The position numbers were made by a program, and so were the translations under genes. From Piscinibacter sp. (lineage in GTDB: Bacteria > Pseudomonadota > Gammaproteobacteria > Burkholderiales > Burkholderiaceae_C): a stretch of DNA of 64,000 nucleotides. Numbering within the stretch: position 1 is the first letter of the stretch; each line of letters opens with the position of its first letter. The stretch lies in assembly GCA_016706565.1 (NCBI GenBank), contig JADJJI010000004.1:518116-582115 (forward strand), read 5' to 3'. This document shows, one piece after another, positions 50,590-59,247 of this stretch. Below the pieces are notes generated by a model, which searched no databases, was not told the origin of the DNA, and saw only the letters and a list, made by a program, of their open reading frames with translations.

Positions 50590-51570
50590 CTAGCGCTGAT
50601 TGGCCCTAAGCGGAATGCCTGTAACAGTTAGCCTGGGGCCGGGATCGCTGACGCCTGCTTCTTCAAGCGCTGCCCAAAGGGCACGCCTAAGAACGTACGG
50701 ATGTTCGCACGGACCGATCAGGATCCGTTCAATGAAGTCTTTGGGCTCGATGCCGAAGAGACCTTCATCAGCCTTGTCCTTGAGCGGAAGCTTCAGAACA
50801 ACTTGAGGAACGTTCCCGATCGTTTCAGTCGCGTGAACGAGCAACGGACTTGTCTTTAAAGCGGGTGAGGAAATGACCCGCCATTCCCTCTCTTCGGAAA
50901 AAGCGGGGTGCTTCGTGCAAACTGCGCCAAAGCGAAGCATTTCGAAGAGTGTATTTTTGAAGCCCGCATAGCCGAGCCCTCCGACAACTTCGGGGCTCGC
51001 TAGAAGTCGCTGCGTTACTTGCGCCAGTTCGGCGACAAGACCTTCCTCCGAGGCATAGATGACCGGCATTGAGTAGGCTGCCAGTGCATTTGAGGGGCGG
51101 AAGAACACAGCGGGATTCAGTACCAACGCGACTCCAGCGTTTCCTCCATAGGCCCTCCACATGGACAAGCGCCCATGCTGATCATCAGTTGCCGGATGCT
51201 CGGAGACGCATGTCAAAAAGGTGTCGCCGCGAAGCCCCGGAATCCAAGCCTCAAACTGCGAATGCGCTTCGGCAAAAGCATTGGGATAGAAAGTGTTTGC
51301 GAGGGACTGGAAAGATCTCCCTGCTTCCGTCGCGAGCGCGCGCTGCACACAGGATATGCCGTGGTCCACCTCGAGGAAGTCATTCATGACCTGGGTGTTA
51401 CGCATCCAGATCTCGCGGTTTCGGAGGATCTGCATCGCAGTTGCGGCACTGGTGTAGTAAACGATGCGAGTCTGGTCACGAAGCATTCGTTCCCGAGCCG
51501 CAGCAGCGTAGGGAAAGAACGTTCGCCGAAACAAGTCACCTGGCGTTTGGGATTCCTGCGACATCTGCAT
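50590..51570 (-). CDS. DUF2971 family protein
   Basis: 326 residues, the largest cassette product. RIVYYTSAATAMQILRNREIWMRNTQVMNDFLEVDHGI, FLTCVSEHPATDDQHGRLSMWRAYGGNAGVALVL and the FSEEREWRVIS end are the DUF2971 motifs (Y-T, MND-E, W-x-YG, E-x-EWR). Soluble; biochemical function not established to my knowledge. Confidence 0.9.
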   Translation of the reverse strand: MQMSQESQTPGDLFRRTFFPYAAAARERMLRDQTRIVYYTSAATAMQILRNREIWMRNTQVMNDFLEVDHGISCVQRALATEAGRSFQSLANTFYPNAFAEAHSQFEAWIPGLRGDTFLTCVSEHPATDDQHGRLSMWRAYGGNAGVALVLNPAVFFRPSNALAAYSMPVIYASEEGLVAELAQVTQRLLASPEVVGGLGYAGFKNTLFEMLRFGAVCTKHPAFSEEREWRVISSPALKTSPLLVHATETIGNVPQVVLKLPLKDKADEGLFGIEPKDFIERILIGPCEHPYVLRRALWAALEEAGVSDPGPRLTVTGIPLRANQR

Positions 51571-51592
51571 AGAAGGAAAGCGGCGATGCGAG

Positions 51593-51719
51593 ACCTAACG
51601 TTTGAGCTGAGCGGGCGAGCGCCGGGATGGTGCTTGGGCCGCGAGGCGGATGCTAAACCTCAGAGCCTCGCGGCCCGAGTGCCATGCCGGTGCGAGTCCG
51701 CTCGAGCGAAGGGTTAGGC
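51593..51719 (-). repeat. attC site (127 bp)
   Basis: acctaac ... gttaggc; loop type gatgctaaacctcag. Confidence 0.94.
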
Positions 51720-51744
51720 CCCGCCGGCGAAAACGACTGGAATT

Positions 51745-52164
51745 TCATGCCTGGCCGCGCAGTATGGCGAGACGGTTCGAAGGTGCGTCCGGTGCCATGA
51801 ACGCAGGGATAGTTCGCTCAGTGCGACGAGGACGGGACAAGAACTCAACGGGCCACTCGGCTATGCGTTCTTCACGGACGTGAACGAACTGCCCGTCTTC
51901 CGGTTCGTCGATGTACTCGCGCTGCAGCACCAATGCGAGTGGGCTTTCGGCTCCCGGGTTCGATAAGGCAAATTCGGCAGCCTCTTCGTAGGAAGCGAAG
52001 GCGTAGTAGTAGTCACTGCCATCTGCCTCGTCTGGTGCCCCACGTTCAGGATGACACCAGACTCGGTATTCAAGCACTTCGTCCCAGACGTACCCGCCGC
52101 CAGCCTTAGCCACAGCGCTGTAGGACCCGACCAGCTGAGGATCAAGAACTACCGCGTAGGACAT
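51745..52164 (-). CDS. Hypothetical protein, cassette-type (139 aa)
   Basis: SYAVVLDPQLVGSYSAVAKAGGGYVWDEVLEYRVWCHPERGAPDEADGSDYYYAFASYEEAAEFA looks like a conserved soluble family that I associate with integron cassettes, but I cannot name a function. ATG at 52164. Confidence 0.75.
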   Translation of the reverse strand: MSYAVVLDPQLVGSYSAVAKAGGGYVWDEVLEYRVWCHPERGAPDEADGSDYYYAFASYEEAAEFALSNPGAESPLALVLQREYIDEPEDGQFVHVREERIAEWPVEFLSRPRRTERTIPAFMAPDAPSNRLAILRGQA

Positions 52165-52179
52165 CTGTGTGAATGCGAG

Positions 52180-52306
52180 GCCTAACGTTTGAGCTGAGGG
52201 GCCGGAGCCGGGATGGCGCTTGGCCCGCGAGGCGGATGATGACCTGAAGCGCCTCGCGGGCCAAGTGCCATGCCGGTGGAGGTCCCGCTCCAGCGAAGGG
52301 TTAGGC
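52180..52306 (-). repeat. attC site (127 bp)
   Basis: gcctaac ... gttaggc; outer gtcgc pairs with gcgac at 52737-52742. Confidence 0.94.
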
Positions 52307-52648
52307 GTCGCTGCTGGCCAGCCCGACACTGGCGAGGAGGCGACGGAAGAGGGACTTCCTGACTTTCGCTCGGCGAAAGCGAAGAACCTTCTGTTCCGCA
52401 AGTGACTCGATAACCGACTGCGCCTCGGGGCTGGCCCACATGTTCTTAGGGCCATCGTGAAACGCAAGCAACTCCACGCCATTGAGAACGAGCGAGAAGT
52501 CAATGGCGCCGAGCAAGGCTTTGTTGGTTGCCCAATTCTCACCTGCGGTGGTTTGCTCCCTTTTGTCCAAGTACGCTCGTGCGTCGGGGAACGCTGCGAG
52601 GAAGGCTTGAACCACATGCGAGTAGCGCGTTGTCTCGATGTTGAACAC
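52301..52648 (-). CDS. Hypothetical protein (115 aa)
   Basis: GTG start at 52648 with GGAG nine bases upstream. FNIETTRYSHVVQAFLAAFPDARAYLDKREQ and a basic helical C-terminus KVLRFRRAKVRKSLFRRLLASVG. Family not recognised; SDA-stop comes from attC. A 90-bp leader precedes it. Confidence 0.6.
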   Translation of the reverse strand: MFNIETTRYSHVVQAFLAAFPDARAYLDKREQTTAGENWATNKALLGAIDFSLVLNGVELLAFHDGPKNMWASPEAQSVIESLAEQKVLRFRRAKVRKSLFRRLLASVGLASSDA

Positions 52649-52741
52649 TGGTACTCCGGTTCGGGCGCCTGAGTTGCCATTTGCTGCAGAGGCCCGGATC
52701 TTCCTCGATGTGGGGAGAGCGCAGAACGGATCGCCTGCGAC

Positions 52742-52867
52742 GCCTAACGTTTGAGCTGAGGGGCTGACGCCGGCAAGGCACTTGGCCCGCGAGGCGGACG
52801 ATAGACCAGAGCGCCTCGCGGGCCAAGTGCCTTGCCGGTGGCAGTCCACTCGAGCGAAGGGTTAGGC
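52742..52867 (-). repeat. attC site (126 bp)
   Basis: gcctaac ... gttaggc; loop type ggacgatagaccagag. Confidence 0.94.
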
Positions 52868-52901
52868 CGCACTTTTGGGTGCCGACTGTTCAAGCGCAGG
52901 A

Positions 52902-53252
52902 CTACTCAGCGCTCAGGAACCACACCCTGCGAATGCCAGTAGGCGTGACCTCATAGATGGCCGCTACTTCCATGGGCTGCTCCGAGACGCCAAACACTCG
53001 CTCCTGGTCGATGACCTTGTTGCCGAGCACCATGCGACTGACCAGCTCGGCATAGAGATTGGGTAGGGAGAAGCGGTTCTTGCGATAGTGCTCACCAAAC
53101 GCCTGCTTGCCGACCGCCACTGCTTCGCCACTGGGCAACCTGTACGCGGCAACGTCTTCCGTGTACTCGGCGAGAAAGCGCTCCAGGTTGCGCTCGTTGT
53201 ACGCCTCTAGTTGGCGTTGCGCGAATGCGGCTGGATCGAACTGAACGGCCAT
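52902..53252 (-). CDS. NTF2-like (steroid isomerase-like) protein
   Basis: 116 residues. FAQRQLEAYNERNLERFLAEYTEDVAAYRLPSGEAVAVGKQAFGEHYRKNRF and IYEVTPTGIRRVWFLSAE are the NTF2-fold steroid-isomerase-like pattern. Confidence 0.9.
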   Translation of the reverse strand: MAVQFDPAAFAQRQLEAYNERNLERFLAEYTEDVAAYRLPSGEAVAVGKQAFGEHYRKNRFSLPNLYAELVSRMVLGNKVIDQERVFGVSEQPMEVAAIYEVTPTGIRRVWFLSAE

Positions 53253-53295
53253 GTGACTCCCGAAGAGGGCAGACGCTCAAGCGCGGCAAGGTGCG

Positions 53296-53421
53296 GCCTA
53301 ACGTTTGAGCTGAGGCGCGAGCGCCGGTGTGGCGCTTGGCCCGCTGGACGGATGATGAACCGCTCCGGGAAGCGGGCCAAGTGCCATGCCGGTGCGAGTC
53401 GGCTCCAGCGAAGGGTTAGGC
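53296..53421 (-). repeat. attC site (126 bp)
   Basis: gcctaac ... gttaggc; loop type gatgatgaaccgctccggg. Confidence 0.94.
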
Positions 53422-53422
53422 C

Positions 53423-53869
53423 TCACTCGATGACCGCAAGCAGACTTGTGGCAGAGGCGGCTGCGGGACCGCCTGCGCCGACTATGGTGGAAAGTGTTGG
53501 CCGAGACAGCGCAACCTGTGCGACCAGAGCCTCGCGCAACGCAATAGGTAGCCCGCTCGTTGGCGAGTTGATGATTGCGTGCTCGGGTTCTGGTTCGAAG
53601 GATCCACATAGATCCACGAGGGCCTCGACAGCTGCAAACTGAGCCCAGGGACTTGCGCTGGGCAGCGCTTGGCATAGCTCAGCGACTACTGGCAGCGCGA
53701 TGGGGTAGTAGGTGCCCGCATGATTGTTTGCAACCGCGTTGAGAATTGCTTCATGCGCTGCCACTGCCTGTGCTTGGGAGGCTGAGGCAAATGTGCGGGT
53801 GATGGCTTCGGAGACGCTGGTTGGCGTGTTCCAAGACGGCTGCGCAAAGCTAATGTGTGCGGCGGACAC
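53423..53869 (-). CDS. Hypothetical helical protein (148 aa)
   Basis: Ala-rich helices (ASQAQAVAAHEAILNAVANNHAGTYYPIALPVVAELCQALPSASPWAQFAAVEALVDLCGSF) suggest a HEAT-like repeat. No family assigned. Its TGA overlaps the attC flank. Confidence 0.65.
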   Translation of the reverse strand: MSAAHISFAQPSWNTPTSVSEAITRTFASASQAQAVAAHEAILNAVANNHAGTYYPIALPVVAELCQALPSASPWAQFAAVEALVDLCGSFEPEPEHAIINSPTSGLPIALREALVAQVALSRPTLSTIVGAGGPAAASATSLLAVIE

Positions 53870-53885
53870 TTGGGTGGGCTGTGAG

Positions 53886-54015
53886 GCCTAACGTTTGAGC
53901 TGAGCGGGCCGGAACCGGCATGGTGCCTGGGCCGCGAGGTGCAGCATAGACCATGAGCGGCTCGCGGCCCAGGTGCCATGCCGGTGGAGGTCCGCCTCGA
54001 GCGAAGGGTTAGGGC
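53886..54015 (-). repeat. attC site (130 bp)
   Basis: gcctaac ... gttaggg; outer gggcgcac pairs with gtgcgccc at 54515-54522. Confidence 0.94.
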
Positions 54016-54113
54016 GCACTTGGTGGCGTGGCCGACGGCTTGCTGTAGCGCAGACGGCACCGCGAAGGCTGCTGCTAGGCTGTTCGCGCGGCTTGGACGC
54101 TGAGGAGCATTGG

Positions 54114-54494
54114 ATGAAGCGGCTGATTGATGCGACTTTGAGCGCGACGTGGCTATGCCTCTTGGTTTGTGCGCAGCTGGCGGTGGCTCAGCCTGTAGCG
54201 CGCGACGACCGGATGACCACGTCGGTAGGGCTGACGCTGTACACGTTTGACAACGATGTGCCCGGCTCGGGAAAGAGCGTGTGCAACCCACCGTGTAGCA
54301 ACATCTTTCCGCCTTACTTGGTCGAATCAGGCGCCAGTGCCGCTGGAGAACTTTCGGTCATCGAGCGCGCCGACGGAGCCAAGCAGTGGGCGTACAAGGG
54401 CAAGCCGCTGTACCTGTGGTTTGACGACAAGAAGCCCGGAGACACTGGTGGCGACGGAATGAACCGCGGGATCTGGCGGATCGCGAAGCCGTAG
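54114..54494 (+). CDS. COG4315-type exported protein in a reversed cassette
   Basis: 126 residues from ATG 54114 after gaggagcattgg; signal peptide ending LAVAQPV. TLYTFDNDVPGSGKSVCNPPCSNIFPPYL and the GKPLYLWFDDKKPGDTGGDGMNRGIWRIAKP end match the secreted COG4315 repeat-lipoprotein family. It faces intI. Confidence 0.92.
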   Translation: MKRLIDATLSATWLCLLVCAQLAVAQPVARDDRMTTSVGLTLYTFDNDVPGSGKSVCNPPCSNIFPPYLVESGASAAGELSVIERADGAKQWAYKGKPLYLWFDDKKPGDTGGDGMNRGIWRIAKP

Positions 54495-54518
54495 CGCCTC
54501 GCGCTTGCTGGCTTGTGC

Positions 54519-54646
54519 GCCCTAACGTTTGAGCTGAGCCGAGAGCGCCGGTATGGCGCTTGGCCCGCTGGACGGATGATGTACCACTCCGGGAAGCGGG
54601 CCAAGTGCCATGCCGGTGCGAGTCGGCTCCAGCGAAGGGTTAGGGG
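54519..54646 (-). repeat. attC site (128 bp)
   Basis: gccctaac ... gttaggg; outer ggggcac pairs with gtgcccc at 55264-55270, a pattern unique to this cassette. Confidence 0.94.
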
Positions 54647-55257
54647 GCACTGCTCTCCTTGACCATTCCGGCATTTACCATGTAGGTGTGAACTGATGCC
54701 TGAATCTGCTCAAGAAGGGATGCGACCTCAATGAGCTGTATGCGATCACCGTGCAATGACAAGTACCAGTCGGAAGTATTCAGGAGTTGCAGAATCCTCG
54801 GCTTGAGCGTTCGGCCATCTTCGAGTGTCACTTCCAAGGGCTCGTGGTCTTGTATGAGTCGGTGGAAGACGATCCCTCCTGGAATCTGAAGATAGCGTTC
54901 GATGCGTTCGTCGAAGTGTTCTAGGTAGTTGCGTGCATCTGCGATCCGCGAAAGATCGAGGTTCGCCAAGTTGAGGTGTGAGCGAAGTCGAACAGCACGT
55001 GCCTTCATCTGTGCCGACGCGCTCTTTGGTGCGGAAAGCAACTTTGCTGCATTGCCAGCGAAGACCAGCATGGCATGAGCGAGCGCAAGCAGCGAGGGAT
55101 TCTTGGCATTGGCTTGATGCAGTTGGCGCATTTCGCCGTATGCACGAACTCCGAAGTCACACTGCATCTGAATTTCGTGCAGGAAGAAGTGGTCCCCGAA
55201 GTCATCAGGCTTCGGGCCGCTACCCTTGTTGACCCAGTGACGTGTGAACGTCGCCAA
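54640..55257 (-). CDS. Hypothetical protein (205 aa)
   Basis: Coding from a TTG at 55257 (an ATG within the frame lies about 35 codons further in). GPKPDDFGDHFFLHEIQMQCDFGVRAYGEMRQLHQANAKNPSLLALAHAMLVFAGNAAKLL and a DARNYLEHFDERIERYL helix look conserved. Function unknown. Confidence 0.65.
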   Translation of the reverse strand: MATFTRHWVNKGSGPKPDDFGDHFFLHEIQMQCDFGVRAYGEMRQLHQANAKNPSLLALAHAMLVFAGNAAKLLSAPKSASAQMKARAVRLRSHLNLANLDLSRIADARNYLEHFDERIERYLQIPGGIVFHRLIQDHEPLEVTLEDGRTLKPRILQLLNTSDWYLSLHGDRIQLIEVASLLEQIQASVHTYMVNAGMVKESSAP

Positions 55258-55268
55258 CTGTGTGTGCC

Positions 55269-55394
55269 CCCTAACGTTTGAGCTGAGCCGACCGCGCCGG
55301 TGTGGCGCTTGGCCCGCGAGGCGAATGATGACAGCGAGCGCCTTGCGGGCCAAGTGCCATGCCGGTGTGGGTCGGCTCGAGCGAAGGGTTAGGC
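55269..55394 (-). repeat. attC site (126 bp)
   Basis: ccctaac ... gttaggc; loop type gaatgatgacagcgag. Confidence 0.94.
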
Positions 55395-55458
55395 AGCACC
55401 TCTTGGGCGAGCACGATGCGCGCCGCAGAGTGAACGAGCTAGAGCCAGTGGCCAGACG

Positions 55459-55815
55459 CTAGCTGAACCAGAACGGAACCAAGCTCGCGAGGAGAGCCAA
55501 CCAGGCGGAGCGTTTGGCAGTGCGCTGCTCAGCTGCCACGACTACTACGAGCGCAGCCTCGTGTTGGCGCCAAAGGTACCAGGCGAGCGTGCCTGCGAAC
55601 CCCAGCAAGAACACAAGGAAGGATTGGAGCCAGACTGCGGCAAACCCAGCAAGCGTGAGGAAGATAAGTGAGCCAGCCAAGTAACCTGCTGCATCGGCGA
55701 CCTGAATAGCTGAACCGGCGCCGCAGTTAGTGCATTTCGCCGGGTTTGACGCAGACGAAACCCACTTCTGCGAGAAGCTGAACGTCTTCTCAGAGCAGGC
55801 CGGGCAGATGTACAT
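55459..55815 (-). CDS. Zinc-ribbon membrane protein
   Basis: 118 residues. CPACSEKTF and CTNCGAG form a zinc ribbon; hydrophobic segments at about 45-63, 66-87 and 105-118. The same plan as the gene at 49977, with unrelated sequence. Confidence 0.75.
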   Translation of the reverse strand: MYICPACSEKTFSFSQKWVSSASNPAKCTNCGAGSAIQVADAAGYLAGSLIFLTLAGFAAVWLQSFLVFLLGFAGTLAWYLWRQHEAALVVVVAAEQRTAKRSAWLALLASLVPFWFS

Positions 55816-55825
55816 GGGCTGTGCT

Positions 55826-55952
55826 GCCTAACGTTTGAGCTGAGGGGCCGGAGCCGGAATGGCGCTTGGCCCGCGAGGCCGATGATAAGAACGACGGGCT
55901 CGCGGGCCAAGTGCCATGCCGGTGGAGGTCCCGCTCGAGCGAAGGGTTAGGC
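55826..55952 (-). repeat. attC site (127 bp)
   Basis: gcctaac ... gttaggc; loop type gccgatgataagaacgac. Confidence 0.94.
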
Positions 55953-55953
55953 C

Positions 55954-56406
55954 TCACTTTGCTGGGCAGACGTGTGCGCCCTGGCCGTACAGGAACTTCT
56001 CCCAGGTGCTCAGGATTACCTCTTTGTCTGCGACCCACTTTTGAATCCGCAGGACCACAGTGGTACCGCTTTGATTCGGTCGAAAGTCCGCGCGGCCTAG
56101 AACGAGATCGGAGCGATCTCTACTCTTGCCGGCGTAGATGTCACAGATCGCCGTTCCGTCTGGCCTTGCTGGGCCGCAGTCCGGGACACCATGAGCGACC
56201 TTGGAGAAGCCAGTGCCGCTGATCGGACCGCAGTAGCGAAACGCATCGTAGAAGGTGCTGACGACCTGGGGGACGGATTGTTGAATGTCTACATTGCGGG
56301 AGACAAAGTCCGCATCGGTCAACTGTCCAGGTGGCGTTGTACATCCAGAGAGAAGACCGGCGGTTGCGGCGATGGCCGCTACGACCAGTTCAGTGCGCGT
56401 ATGCAT
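55954..56406 (-). CDS. Putative lipoprotein
   Basis: 150 residues with lipobox LLSGC (about 18-22). The mature protein has four more cysteines and a beta-rich VVLRIQKWVADKEVILSTWEKFLYGQGAHVC tail. Family not recognised. About 120 bp upstream of it hold no gene I can see. Confidence 0.72.
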   Translation of the reverse strand: MHTRTELVVAAIAATAGLLSGCTTPPGQLTDADFVSRNVDIQQSVPQVVSTFYDAFRYCGPISGTGFSKVAHGVPDCGPARPDGTAICDIYAGKSRDRSDLVLGRADFRPNQSGTTVVLRIQKWVADKEVILSTWEKFLYGQGAHVCPAK

Positions 56407-56528
56407 TGAGTCCTCCCTCGTTATAAGAAAAGCTCAATCGTATGGCGCTGCACCTAGGTCGCGTTGCGTAACCTCAAGAAGGTATAGGGTGCCCAGTTCT
56501 CGAAGCAGGCAGGGTAGTTCTGCGTGAG

Positions 56529-56654
56529 GCCTAACGTTTGAGCTGAGCCGCGAGCGCCGGGATGGCGCTTGGCCCGCGAGGCGAATGATGACAGTGAGCG
56601 CCTTGCGGGCCAAGTGCCATGCCGGAGCGGGTCGGCTCGAGCGAAGGGTTAGGC
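56529..56654 (-). repeat. attC site (126 bp)
   Basis: gcctaac ... gttaggc; outer agcac/gtgct pair within its cassette. Confidence 0.94.
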
Positions 56655-57020
56655 AGCACTGTTTGTGACGGACAAAGCAGGGACGAGATGTTGAAGCACA
56701 CAGGCATTGCCTTTGCCTACTGCCCGCTGATGCGCCAGCGCGGCGAATTGGCGCCGGCGCTCCAACCCGCCGCCATCGCCAGCGGTGAACGAGAGCAGAG
56801 CCTTCCGAGTGGCGGCGGAACCACGGACTGACTGAAACCAGCGCAACGAGCGAAAGAGAGTGGTGGCCGCGAAGCGCTGCAGCCTGAGCCGACTTTGCAG
56901 ATGCGCCGACCGCGGCACCTGAGCATTGCCACTCCTTCTTTGGCGAGCCTGCACAAAGGTGGCCAGCGAAGGCATTTGGTATTCGGCGGCGACTGCCGCG
57001 CCAGAGGCGATGGCGAGCAC
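56649..57020 (-). CDS. Orphan protein, copy A of duplicated cassette
   Basis: GTG at 57020, 123 residues with no family match: SLATFVQAR..., FAATTLFRSLRWFQSV, SFTAGDGGGLERRRQ. The same-length frame occurs at 59368-59739 with about 88% nucleotide identity and no indels in the frame. Many substitutions change residues, so coding is likely but not certain. Confidence 0.45.
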   Translation of the reverse strand: MLAIASGAAVAAEYQMPSLATFVQARQRRSGNAQVPRSAHLQSRLRLQRFAATTLFRSLRWFQSVRGSAATRKALLSFTAGDGGGLERRRQFAALAHQRAVGKGNACVLQHLVPALSVTNSAA

Positions 57021-57040
57021 CTTGAGCGCTACGTGGTGCT

Positions 57041-57166
57041 GCCTAACGTTTGAGCTGAGCCGAGAGCGCCGGTGTGGCGCTTGGCCCGCTGGACGGATGA
57101 TGGACCACACCGGGAAGCGGGCCAAGTGCCATGCCGGTGCGAGTCGGCTCCAGCGAAGGGTTAGGC
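57041..57166 (-). repeat. attC site (126 bp)
   Basis: gcctaac ... gttaggc; loop type gatgatggaccacaccggg. Confidence 0.94.
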
Positions 57167-57637
57167 CTCACTGTACTGAGACGCCGGGACGAGACCTTCG
57201 AGGAAGGCTGAGAAGGTTGGCGCGATCTGAAAGTCCTCTCCGCATTCCACGTCGATCCATGCGACTGAAGGAATGGGACCGTTGCGATAGTCGAGTGTGA
57301 TCCAATAGTGACCATCGCCAGACAGCAAGACTTGGTTTGGTGGCAACCCCCATTCAATGGTCGCTTCCGGTGTACGCACCAGGTTCATCGGGGATGGGTG
57401 TTGAGGCTCCAGTATTCCCGCGAGGTCCTCGAGAGGCACGTGATCCTTGGCCCAGGTTGTGGGCTGAGGCATTGGATGCGCGAATCCTTGGGTGTAGCCG
57501 CCGTTTTGTACGCGCAAGAGCGCGAGCAGCTCCGGTGGTAGCTGAACACCAAGGAGAGACTGGGCCTCTAGGATTGCTTCGTCCGTGAGCGGCGGATGCT
57601 CGTAGTGATTGGAAGCCCAGAAGATGCTCGGTGGCAT
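57161..57637 (-). CDS. SMI1/KNR4 (SUKH) family protein
   Basis: 158 residues. LTDEAILEAQSLLGVQLPPELLALLRVQNGGYTQGF is the SUKH start, GDGHYWITLDYRNGPIPSVAWIDVE the core. Many SUKH proteins are immunity proteins against contact-dependent toxins; no toxin is encoded nearby. Confidence 0.9.
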   Translation of the reverse strand: MPPSIFWASNHYEHPPLTDEAILEAQSLLGVQLPPELLALLRVQNGGYTQGFAHPMPQPTTWAKDHVPLEDLAGILEPQHPSPMNLVRTPEATIEWGLPPNQVLLSGDGHYWITLDYRNGPIPSVAWIDVECGEDFQIAPTFSAFLEGLVPASQYSEA

Positions 57638-57645
57638 GTGGTGAG

Positions 57646-57773
57646 GTCTAACGTTTGAGCTGAGGGGCCGGAGCCGGGATGGCGCTTGGCCCGCGAGGCG
57701 GACGATAAGCTAGAGCGCCTCGCGGGCCAAGTGCCAGGCCGGTGTAGGTCCCCGCTCGAGCGAAGGGTTAGGC
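57646..57773 (-). repeat. attC site (128 bp)
   Basis: gtctaac ... gttaggc; loop type ggacgataagctagag, as in 39943. Confidence 0.94.
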
Positions 57774-57955
57774 CGCACCGCGCTAGCTCGGACAGGCAAG
57801 CGCATGGAGGTAACCTCTATGTGTTGCAACTGCCCGCGGATACACATCGCGGGCCCGCGAGTGTCGAGGCTTTGCTGCAACCTGTTTCAAGCAGGCTTGC
57901 ACTAGCGAACGCTTTCGATCGCAATGCATGGCAACTCGCTACCTTGGCCTGCTGC

Positions 57956-58198
57956 TCATCGTGCTGCAATCTCCATGATCACCAGGATTGCAACGATTGC
58001 CACAACCAGCCAACGCATGAGAGGTCGAACCGCAGAGCGTCGGCTTTCGGGGTCAAGTACTGGGAACAGGAAGAGTACGGCCTTTCCGAAGGAGGTGTCC
58101 GGATTCCTTCTGGCGTGGACCAAAGCGGCAACGAGGCCCGCTACGCCGAGCAACCACGTAGGAATCGCCCACCAGTTGTCCGTCCAGAAATTCTGCAT
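57956..58198 (-). CDS. Two-helix small membrane protein
   Basis: 80 residues from ATG 58198: WWAIPTWLLGVAGLVAALVHARR, a short loop, then LMRWLVVAIVAILVIMEIAA. The 180 bp between its stop and attC (57774-57955) hold nothing I recognise. Confidence 0.65.
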   Translation of the reverse strand: MQNFWTDNWWAIPTWLLGVAGLVAALVHARRNPDTSFGKAVLFLFPVLDPESRRSAVRPLMRWLVVAIVAILVIMEIAAR

Positions 58199-58204
58199 CG
58201 TGCG

Positions 58205-58330
58205 GCCTAACGTTTGAGCTGAGGGGCCGACGCCGGAATGGCGCTTGGCCCGCGAGGCGGATGATGACCTGAAGCGCCTCGCGGGCCAAGTGCCAGGCCG
58301 GTGGCGGTCCACTCGAGCGAAGGGTTAGGC
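58205..58330 (-). repeat. attC site (126 bp)
   Basis: gcctaac ... gttaggc; near-consensus, with stem ggcgcttggcccgcgaggcg/cgcctcgcgggccaagtgcc. Confidence 0.95.
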
Positions 58331-58717
58331 CGCACTCTCGGGGTGCCGCTCGATAGGACCGGGAAGCTTGGCGCACCAAGCGACTGCAGCCGATGGCTCG
58401 AACTCAAACGCAATGAACGAGGACTCTTCTCCGGAGAAGACCCAGACAGTGCAGGTTTGACCCGTGCTGGCTTCGCACGCGGAAGCGAAGTTTTCCATCT
58501 CCGCAGCCAGCTCGTGCTTGCCTTGTGATTCGGCTATGCGACTACGAACGCGATATGTGCCAGTGAGCTCTGAACACGAAGCTCCGACGTGGCGTGCGTG
58601 CAAGGCTACTCGTTTGGTTCGGAGGGCTTCGAGCAGTTCGCGAACTCGCGTCCGTTCATCGAGTTCATGCCGTTCGACGAAGCGATCGAGCCCTTCGGCG
58701 TTGTGTTCGCGCGGCAT
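58325..58717 (-). CDS. Hypothetical protein (130 aa)
   Basis: Starts MPREHNAEGLDRFVERHELDERTRVRELLEALRTKR (charged helix); the C-terminal half is a beta-rich segment TCTVWVFSGEESSFIAFEFEPSAAVAWC. SAA-stop from attC. Family not recognised. Confidence 0.65.
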   Translation of the reverse strand: MPREHNAEGLDRFVERHELDERTRVRELLEALRTKRVALHARHVGASCSELTGTYRVRSRIAESQGKHELAAEMENFASACEASTGQTCTVWVFSGEESSFIAFEFEPSAAVAWCAKLPGPIERHPESAA

Positions 58718-58736
58718 CGGGGTGTGGGTTCGTGCG

Positions 58737-58863
58737 GCCTAACGTTTGAGCTGAGCGGGCCGGAGCCGGGATGGCGCTTGGCCCGCGAGGCGGATGCTAA
58801 GCCTGGGCGCCTCGCGGGCCAAGTGCCAGGCCGGTGGAGGTCCGCTCGAGCGAAGGGTTAGGC
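58737..58863 (-). repeat. attC site (127 bp)
   Basis: gcctaac ... gttaggc; outer cgcat pairs with atgcg at 59243-59248. Confidence 0.95.
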
Positions 58864-58942
58864 CGCATTTTCGGCGCGAAGACACGTAGCTTCCGACGGT
58901 GCGACGGCAGTGAGGTGGGTGCCGCTGGCTAGCATTGGATGG

Positions 58943-59242
58943 CTACTGACTCGATGTTGAGTGTGTGTCTTGCGCACTGCTGCTTCGGTCCTTCAGGCGC
59001 GGTTCGGGCTGATGCAACCAGCGCTTTGCGACTGCCCCGACGAAGAGGAACAGGAACAGGAATGCGAGTGCGGGCAATCCGACAACGACTAGCCCTATCG
59101 TGGCCTGGTAGCTCAGATCGCTCGCCATTGCCAACTCGTCTGGCGGCTGGCTGTGGAGGAAGCTCACATAAGCCAGGTACGACACTACGGCGAGTGCCGC
59201 CCATATTCCAAGAACCCTCCGGAGAGACGGCCAACGCTGCAT
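58943..59242 (-). CDS. Two-helix membrane protein
   Basis: 99 residues: SLRRVLGIWAALAVVSYLAYVSFLH and ATIGLVVVGLPALAFLFLFLFVGAVAKRW, with a polar Ser/Thr-rich tail. Unknown function. Confidence 0.65.
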   Translation of the reverse strand: MQRWPSLRRVLGIWAALAVVSYLAYVSFLHSQPPDELAMASDLSYQATIGLVVVGLPALAFLFLFLFVGAVAKRWLHQPEPRLKDRSSSAQDTHSTSSQ

Positions 59243-59247
59243 ATGCG

